The notes beneath the pieces were generated by a model, which was given only the letters and a program-made list of their open reading frames with translations, did no database searches and had not been told where the DNA came from. 10,746 nt of DNA, taken from positions 1-10,746 of the forward strand of contig JAEZOU010000027.1 of the NCBI GenBank assembly GCA_023413895.1, read 5' to 3'. This DNA is from Bacteroidota bacterium. GTDB lineage: Bacteria; Bacteroidota; Bacteroidia; Bacteroidales; WCHB1-69. Each line of letters opens with the position of its first letter. Position 1 is the first letter of the stretch. Positions 6,818 through 10,746 of the stretch are shown piece by piece. Both the position numbers and the translations under genes were made by a program.

Positions 6818-6841
6818 ATAGTATTTGCGTTTGACAAATGG

Positions 6842-7063
6842 TTAGTCTAATCTCTCATAGTCAAACCATGCTTTTGTTGCATTCGCCCGCTCATAGTCAA
6901 AACCATATCTATCCATGTACATGGCTTTGATTTCTTTTGCACCATTGTAGAATGGGTCGGATGTGTGACGCTCTAATGTCACGATGATTTCCATCTCAGG
7001 TGTCAGAACCGTGTTGTTTGTTCTGTGGATAGCTTTCGGTGTGATTCTATAAACCTTACTCAT
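6842..7063 (-). CDS. Small conserved-looking hypothetical protein (73 aa)
   Basis: I do not recognise a defined function. The protein begins MSKVYRITPKAIHRTNN and contains LTPEMEIIVT, HTSDPFYNGAKEIKAMYMDRYGFDY and a terminal FDYERLD. It resembles, from memory only, small cytoplasmic proteins encoded in Bacteroidales accessory regions. It has no signal peptide, membrane segment or cysteine motif. Its promoter is one of four copies of the shared palindrome/-7 module (7157-7192), leaving a leader of roughly 90 nt before the ATG at 7063, longer than for the other genes with this module. A hairpin follows the stop. The shared promoter suggests it works with the AAA+ ATPase genes. Confidence 0.72.
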   Translation of the reverse strand: MSKVYRITPKAIHRTNNTVLTPEMEIIVTLERHTSDPFYNGAKEIKAMYMDRYGFDYERANATKAWFDYERLD

Positions 7064-7156
7064 TTTCTATTCCCTAATACGTGTCGGGCACAACTTTTAA
7101 AAATGCCTACTCTATTGAACGCTTTTCGGCGAGGGCGTATGGTATGGAACCTGCGG

Positions 7157-7192
7157 CAAAAATATATCGGGAGTGTGCAAAAGTGCGGCACT
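7157..7192 (-). promoter_or_regulatory. Shared operator/promoter module (copy 4) upstream of the 73-aa gene
   Basis: On the minus strand AGTGCC starts at 7192, GCACA at 7178 and TATTTTTG at 7164. The offsets (14 and 28 nt) are identical to those in the modules at 9683 and 10320 and in the minus-strand module starting at 9701. The palindrome is imperfect here. Confidence 0.6.
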
Positions 7193-7194
7193 GT

Positions 7195-7464
7195 TTACCA
7201 GTCCTCTTCAAACTCCCAATCCAACGGTCTCCCATTCAAGTCGAAAACTTGACACGTGGTGCAACCTCCTATTTTATAGCCTCCAGCATAAACTAACGAA
7301 TTGGGAACATATATTTTCTGAATGAAGATTCTTCCGTCGAATATGGGTTCGATGCTCTTCAAACTTTTCGGCAACTTGACAGAAGTGATATAGTCCGAAA
7401 AGCAATCATTACAAATATTGCTCAACACTTCTACTTTATAGTATTCGTCCTCCACATCGATCAT
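7195..7464 (-). CDS. Short leucine-rich-repeat-like hypothetical protein (89 aa)
   Basis: The frame from the ATG at 7464 encodes a protein starting MIDVEDEYYKVEVLSNIC. It has one or two repeat-like turns (ITSVKLPKSLKSI...IQKIYVPNSLVYA) reminiscent of BspA-type leucine-rich repeats, then CTTCQVFDLNGRPLDWEFEEDW with a CxxC pair. It lacks a signal peptide, unlike secreted BspA proteins. The start is 24 bp after the stop of the preceding gene and in the same frame, with sense codons between (RGHLELLD), so this could be the 3' end of a longer gene broken by a TAG at 7489-7491, or simply the next gene of an operon. A TTG at 7473 is an alternative start. Function unknown. Confidence 0.55.
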   Translation of the reverse strand: MIDVEDEYYKVEVLSNICNDCFSDYITSVKLPKSLKSIEPIFDGRIFIQKIYVPNSLVYAGGYKIGGCTTCQVFDLNGRPLDWEFEEDW

Positions 7465-7488
7465 GTCTAGCAACTCAAGATGCCCCCG

Positions 7489-7824
7489 CTAGCAACGCAT
7501 ATTCGGTCCAGTATATATCGTAATGATATTGTCATAATTTGTGCATCCCAATGTACCATTATGATTTTCACCCCAAAAGTATCCCCCACTCTTTTCATCT
7601 GAAATAAACTTCTGGATATAACAATCATGATAAGCATCATGTTCGTCAGAAATGTATTTTACACCCAACAAATGCGCCTCGGAATATTGCTGTATTTTGC
7701 CGTCTGTCAGTAACTCCAAATGGTCGGGCTGTATTGCAGAAATGGAGCCTTGCACAGTTCCGTTGGGGGTTTCCACTTCCACAAAGCACCCAACAGAAAG
7801 ATTTTCTTGTAAGAATTTCAACAT
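7489..7824 (-). CDS. Small SH3-like beta-barrel hypothetical protein (111 aa)
   Basis: From the ATG at 7824 the protein begins MLKFLQENLSVGCFVEVETP. The segment VGCFVEVETPNGTVQGSISAIQPDHLELLTDGK (about residues 10-42) has the alternating strand pattern of small SH3/KOW-like barrels. The rest contains a His/Asp-rich stretch (EHDAYHDCYIQKF) and ends GPNMRC. There is no signal peptide from this start. A longer frame from 7914 would overlap the end of the ATPase gene and adds a Cys/aromatic-rich extension, so I prefer 7824. It lies 73 bp downstream of the AAA+ ATPase gene on the same strand and is probably co-transcribed. It could be an accessory or adaptor protein for the ATPase, but that is inference. 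Confidence 0.65.
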   Translation of the reverse strand: MLKFLQENLSVGCFVEVETPNGTVQGSISAIQPDHLELLTDGKIQQYSEAHLLGVKYISDEHDAYHDCYIQKFISDEKSGGYFWGENHNGTLGCTNYDNIITIYTGPNMRC

Positions 7825-7897
7825 GATCGTAGTTTTTTTCAAAATAGCACAGATATAAACCCAAAGACAATACATTCTGTGCGAACTGTATATACAC

Positions 7898-9643
7898 TCA
7901 TTTTCTGAACCCAATGGAACCAGTCTCTTTGTTGCCTATCTTTTCATGACGGCACAAGTCTTCAATGAAATGCATATCGGGGCGTGTCCCGTTGAGCACT
8001 TCCTCCATGATAAGCTTGCGAACAATATTGTCAATCTCGCCGCCTGAGAAATTGTATTGTTCTGCAAGTGTGCGACTTTCATTTTCGGATAACCATGAGA
8101 GTTTGCTCTTCCAAATGGATTGTTTAGCTTCTACAGTGGGATTGTTGAAGCGGATTTTAAACAGGAAACGCCGCTCAAAAGCGCTGTCCAAGTTATCTAT
8201 AAGATTAGTGGTGGCGATGAGTATGCCATCCAGTTTTTCCATTTCCTCAAGGATGATATTTTGGATAGCATTTTCAGTCTGTGCCACATTGGTAGAACCG
8301 CTGGTACTATTAATATTTTGACGGTTACTGAGCAATGCATCTGCCTCGTTGAAAAGAAGAATCGGTTTAAGCTTCTCTTTCTCGCACAACTGCCTATAAT
8401 CGGTAAAAATACGCTTCACCAATTTCTGGCTTTCCCCATACCAACAGGTTTTGGCTGCGCTGATATCTACATGGCATACTGCACGTCCAGTGGCTTTGGC
8501 TATTTGCATTGCAGTCTCGGTTTTTCCTGTACCTGGTTGTCCGTGAAAGAGGGCCGCCACTCCTTTTGGCAGCGACTGTTCATCCAATCGTTTTTGCAAC
8601 TCCGCGAAACGTTCCTCTTGGAGGTTTTCCTTCAGCAGATTCAGTTGTCGCAAGAGTTCATCGTCATAAAACATGGATTTTTCGGGAATATCTTCAGGGC
8701 AAATTATTTTCTGGTCTCGATTTTTGGATTTGGCAAAAAGCTCGAAATCTTCCTCCAAAAAGAGTTGTTTCCCCTTTTCGGTGAGGACAAGATTGCTGTC
8801 GGAGAACATTGTGTCACGAAGTAAACTCACTAAATCCAACTTCATCAGAATATGCTTCTCATCCATCAACTCCCTTGAGATTTGGAAACGAATACTGGGA
8901 TTGCCATACATGTCTTTCAAGGTATAATTGATCCCCGTTTCGCCATTTGCAAGAAAATCATCACATATCTCGTAGAATAACACTCTGTCTTTAGTCTCAT
9001 GGAGCAATTTCTGGACATTCTGAACAAAAGAAAGAGTGCTGTTCTGTTGCTCCAACTCGCATGAACGGTCAAAAAGTGCGTAGGTAGAAATCTCTTCATC
9101 ACTACGTTGTTCGATCAAATCGGATATTTCGTTGACAAATTTATACCGGTCAAACCCTTCTTCCTTCAACACACCAGGGTCAAAAGGATGCCTATTCATT
9201 ATAGATTCCATCACACATTGCTCAATTTCATAACACTCTGAACATCTTCTGTTTCCAACACGTCTAAGATATTTGCTTGATACCAGGCAGTCAAATTCTT
9301 TTTTCAATGGAAGCAACACCATACTTTTTACATTAAAGAATTTGGGAATATCGTTCCAATCTATATTGTTGTCTTGGAATTTATTGCAGAAAGCCACTAT
9401 CATAATAACGGCCTGAATATTTGTTATTTTTAGAAATCCAGCAACGTAATCCAGTTTTTCAACAATCTCACCTGTTTCTGCTTTGCCAAACTCTTTAAAG
9501 ATGGTGGATTCGTTCTGCCGTGTAAATGTGTAGTCTAAATGTGCAATAGAATCAGGCGCAATTGCCTCTAACAAGGCAGTTCCGGAGTTTTCCATTTTCA
9601 GCGCCAGAAAACTCAATGTCTGCAAAATGTTTTCTTTTTTCAT
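7898..9643 (-). CDS. AAA+ ATPase (classical AAA type) with unusual Walker B
   Basis: The protein is 581 aa from the ATG at 9643 (MKKENILQTL). Residues 1 to about 340 form an unrecognised, mostly helical N-terminal region, including a Cys cluster RRCSECYEIEQC that might bind metal and a winged-helix-like stretch before the ATPase. The AAA+ core has Walker A GQPGTGKT (368-375), Walker B ILLFNEAD (428-435), sensor 1 IATTN (Asn480), an arginine pair in FERRF (Arg491, Arg492) and a sensor-2-like FSGGEIDN motif. Walker B has Asn432 where most AAA+ proteins have the Mg-coordinating Asp; Glu433 is kept. The core resembles protein-remodelling AAA ATPases of the FtsH/spastin group, but no protease or nuclease domain is attached. 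The N-terminus presumably selects the target. The promoter is a shared palindrome/-7 module with a short leader. It heads a minus-strand operon with the two small genes downstream. Confidence 0.85.
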   Translation of the reverse strand: MKKENILQTLSFLALKMENSGTALLEAIAPDSIAHLDYTFTRQNESTIFKEFGKAETGEIVEKLDYVAGFLKITNIQAVIMIVAFCNKFQDNNIDWNDIPKFFNVKSMVLLPLKKEFDCLVSSKYLRRVGNRRCSECYEIEQCVMESIMNRHPFDPGVLKEEGFDRYKFVNEISDLIEQRSDEEISTYALFDRSCELEQQNSTLSFVQNVQKLLHETKDRVLFYEICDDFLANGETGINYTLKDMYGNPSIRFQISRELMDEKHILMKLDLVSLLRDTMFSDSNLVLTEKGKQLFLEEDFELFAKSKNRDQKIICPEDIPEKSMFYDDELLRQLNLLKENLQEERFAELQKRLDEQSLPKGVAALFHGQPGTGKTETAMQIAKATGRAVCHVDISAAKTCWYGESQKLVKRIFTDYRQLCEKEKLKPILLFNEADALLSNRQNINSTSGSTNVAQTENAIQNIILEEMEKLDGILIATTNLIDNLDSAFERRFLFKIRFNNPTVEAKQSIWKSKLSWLSENESRTLAEQYNFSGGEIDNIVRKLIMEEVLNGTRPDMHFIEDLCRHEKIGNKETGSIGFRK

Positions 9644-9665
9644 AGCTTTACAATTTTGAACGTTG

Positions 9666-9718
9666 CAAAAATAGAATGATACTGTGCCAAAATATGGCAC
9701 AGTAATGTTCTATTTTTG
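9666..9718. promoter_or_regulatory. Divergent promoter pair sharing one perfect palindromic operator (module copies 1 and 2)
   Basis: The palindrome has perfect 10-bp arms TACTGTGCCA (9680-9689) and TGGCACAGTA (9695-9704) around a 5-nt spacer. On each side the same string TTCTATTTTTG follows 3 nt beyond the arm: plus-strand -7 box TATTTTTG at 9711-9718, and minus-strand TATTTTTG at 9673-9666. The palindrome centre is about 32 nt before the expected start of each transcript, where a -33 element would be. It could be an activator site replacing the -33 element or a repressor site covering it. Confidence 0.75.
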
Positions 9719-9743
9719 TCAGCGTATTTAAACATTAAAGAAT

Positions 9744-10304
9744 ATGGATAGAATGAAACATATCATTATCCCTGTGGGCAGCAACGCCGCGCAGTGCAAA
9801 GAGGGCGTTATGCAGCAACTGCCCTCATCCTATGCGTACGAGTGGAAAGAAAGTGAGGATTTTGTCAGAGAATACCTCTATTGTGCGGAGGATGGTCCCT
9901 ACGACCCACCCGTGGAGGTGTGGCTCCTTGTGTGGGACTCGCCCTCGAACATGATACCCAAGCCGCACCCGAATCCGAATGTAAATCACAGTTGCTCGAA
10001 CACGGAGCTGCAAATTGCGGCCATAGGGGTTAACCTCTTATGGTGCAAAGCGCATCACAGCAATATCAAGAGGCATCTCATCTACATTTTGCCCCCACGA
10101 TTCGCCTCCAAACTATACGACCGTCCCCTCGACCGCCGTTTCTTGGGCGTGGATGACATCCACGTGATTGACATGCAGGAGGAGCTATCTAAAGCGGATG
10201 GCAATATGCCATTGGTGGACTTTTTGGCAAGCATGGAACTAAGAGTTGCGGAGAGGATTGCGGGGGAGAAACCAAAGAATAGAGAACCAACGGCTAATAG
10301 CTAA
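9744..10304 (+). CDS. Hypothetical alpha/beta protein, divergent from the AAA+ ATPase (186 aa)
   Basis: I do not recognise the family. The protein starts MDRMKHIIIPVGSNAAQC, a beta strand followed by a glycine-containing loop. Later strands are suggested by VEVWLLVWDSPSN, HLIYILPP and DIHVIDMQEELS, giving a Rossmann-like alpha/beta pattern. A Pro/Asn-rich loop (PKPHPNPNVNHSC) sits in the middle. The N-terminal hydrophobic strand plus PVGSN is reminiscent of the ligand-binding strand of CARF-like sensor domains, but this is a weak impression and no catalytic motif is visible. There is no signal peptide, so it is cytoplasmic. A second ATG at 9753 is possible as start. Its promoter shares a palindrome with the ATPase promoter, so the two are likely co-regulated and may work together. 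Confidence 0.72.
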   Translation: MDRMKHIIIPVGSNAAQCKEGVMQQLPSSYAYEWKESEDFVREYLYCAEDGPYDPPVEVWLLVWDSPSNMIPKPHPNPNVNHSCSNTELQIAAIGVNLLWCKAHHSNIKRHLIYILPPRFASKLYDRPLDRRFLGVDDIHVIDMQEELSKADGNMPLVDFLASMELRVAERIAGEKPKNREPTANS

Positions 10305-10319
10305 TAGCCAGCAGTTTAC

Positions 10320-10355
10320 TGTACCACATTTTAGCACACATATATTCTATTTTTG
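10320..10355 (+). promoter_or_regulatory. Shared operator/promoter module (copy 3)
   Basis: TGTACCA starts at 10320, GCACA at 10334 and TATTTTTG at 10348. The offsets of 14 and 28 nt match the module at 9683-9718 without gaps, and the flanks ATTC before the -7 box and CAG after it are also shared. The palindrome is less perfect (TGTACCA versus TAGCACA). It lies 23 nt upstream of the ATG at 10379. Confidence 0.7.
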
Positions 10356-10378
10356 CCAGTATTATTCAAATTATTAAT

Positions 10379-10746
10379 ATGACTAATCAAAACAATCAAG
10401 AAATCACTAAGATACAAGAGCAAACTGACATAGACTATCTGCGGCGATATTTAAGACAATGTGAAAGTGAGATTTTGAGGCTCGCTTACGATGAAAACGA
10501 CAGGGAAATGTTCAATATCAGCAACGAAGACCGGATATTGGCACAGGCCGAGATTCGTTGTGCGCTGCTGAATCGCATGTTCGAGTTGCATTGTTCGGAG
10601 GCCAACCTCAAGGATTTGAAGGCGACCAACAACAGGCTTCTGCAGAGGGAAGCCAAGGTTTTGGAGATCCACAAACAGCGGTTCCAACAGCTGACGGCCA
10701 TCCACCCGAATTACAAGTTGAGCACCAGTTTGACCTATTGCCACGA
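10379..10746 (+). CDS. Hypothetical coiled-coil protein (C-terminus beyond right edge)
   Basis: The frame from the ATG at 10379 (MTNQNNQEITKIQEQTDIDY) stays open to the right edge, giving 122 codons. The visible part is hydrophilic and almost wholly helical, with heptad-like stretches such as IDYLRRYLRQCESEILRLAY and LKDLKATNNRLLQREAKVLE, so a coiled coil is likely. No signal peptide, membrane segment or enzymatic motif is visible. It follows the 186-aa gene after 74 bp but has its own copy of the shared promoter module, so it belongs to the same putative regulon. Anything C-terminal to the coiled coil, such as an effector domain, would be off-window. Confidence 0.75.
   Translation, partial: MTNQNNQEITKIQEQTDIDYLRRYLRQCESEILRLAYDENDREMFNISNEDRILAQAEIRCALLNRMFELHCSEANLKDLKATNNRLLQREAKVLEIHKQRFQQLTAIHPNYKLSTSLTYCH

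Larger units (their letters stand above)
6535..6841. other. Non-coding stretch between rmuC remnant and 73-aa gene
   Basis: I see no credible gene in these 307 bp. It holds a small hairpin (ATACC/GGTAT, 6552-6565), the 11-bp repeat cluster at 6637-6692 and the GC-rich inverted repeat at 6786-6817. The stretch between them is AT-rich without recognisable signals. Confidence 0.6.

Noticed and set aside
7840..7895. Possible fifth copy of the shared promoter module upstream of the SH3-like gene (GCACAG on the minus strand)
   Set aside because: The left half-site is missing at the right offset and the -7 box is imperfect and shifted by one base.
8120..8824. Plus-strand 234-aa open frame
   Set aside because: It is antisense to the AAA+ ATPase core, whose Walker A, Walker B and sensor motifs show the minus frame is the real gene.
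9695..9718. Sigma-54 promoter (TGGCAC resembles a -24 element)
   Set aside because: No TTGC-type -12 element occurs at the required spacing; the conserved downstream box is TATTTTTG at the Bacteroidota -7 spacing.
10451..10744. Minus-strand frames at the right edge
   Set aside because: They are antisense to the coiled-coil gene, which has a promoter module and a clear ATG on the plus strand.

Overview
The window looks like a Bacteroidales (Bacteroidota) genome. Evidence: a C-terminal domain of the type IX secretion system (T9SS) sorting class, FISUMP-domain surface proteins, a Bacteroidota-style CcsBA cytochrome c assembly protein, AT-rich intergenic DNA, and repeated TAnnTTTG (-7) promoter boxes of the Bacteroidota sigma factor.

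Left part (1-3745, minus strand). A probable two-gene operon encodes a small T9SS-sorted secreted protein (2547-3032), then a very large secreted protein (1-2502, running off the left edge). The large protein has a signal peptide, an N-terminal beta domain, a 29-triplet collagen-like stalk, a short coiled coil and a tandem array of FISUMP (predicted C-type-lectin-like) domains joined by acidic linkers. The two complete FISUMP copies are almost identical in DNA except for one sharply bounded segment of about 150 bp. There nearly every change falls on codon positions 1 and 2 of NNC-type codons and all changes are non-synonymous, as in variable regions of diversity-generating retroelements (DGRs). 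No reverse transcriptase or template repeat lies in the window. A DEDDh exonuclease gene (3254-3745) follows.

Centre (3746-6534). A divergent 155-bp spacer leads to ccsA/ccsBA (3901-6087), closed by a strong hairpin terminator. Immediately after it come the 3' part of a tRNA-Val(UAC) on the minus strand and a decayed 3' remnant of rmuC on the plus strand. Their missing 5' parts face each other, so this is a recombination or deletion junction, probably the edge of an integrated or eroded accessory region.

Right part (6535-10746). Accessory-type genes of unknown function surround a 581-aa AAA+ ATPase (7898-9643, minus). Downstream on the same strand are a small SH3-like protein, a short leucine-rich-repeat-like protein and a small conserved-looking protein. 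Divergently transcribed are a 186-aa alpha/beta protein and a coiled-coil protein running off the right edge. Four promoters here share one module: a GTGCC-N9-GCACA type (imperfect) palindrome, with its left half-site starting exactly 28 nt before a TATTTTTG box. The two divergent ones share a single perfect palindrome. I infer that these genes form one regulon, possibly an undescribed AAA+-centred accessory or defence-like module; its function cannot be read from the sequence.
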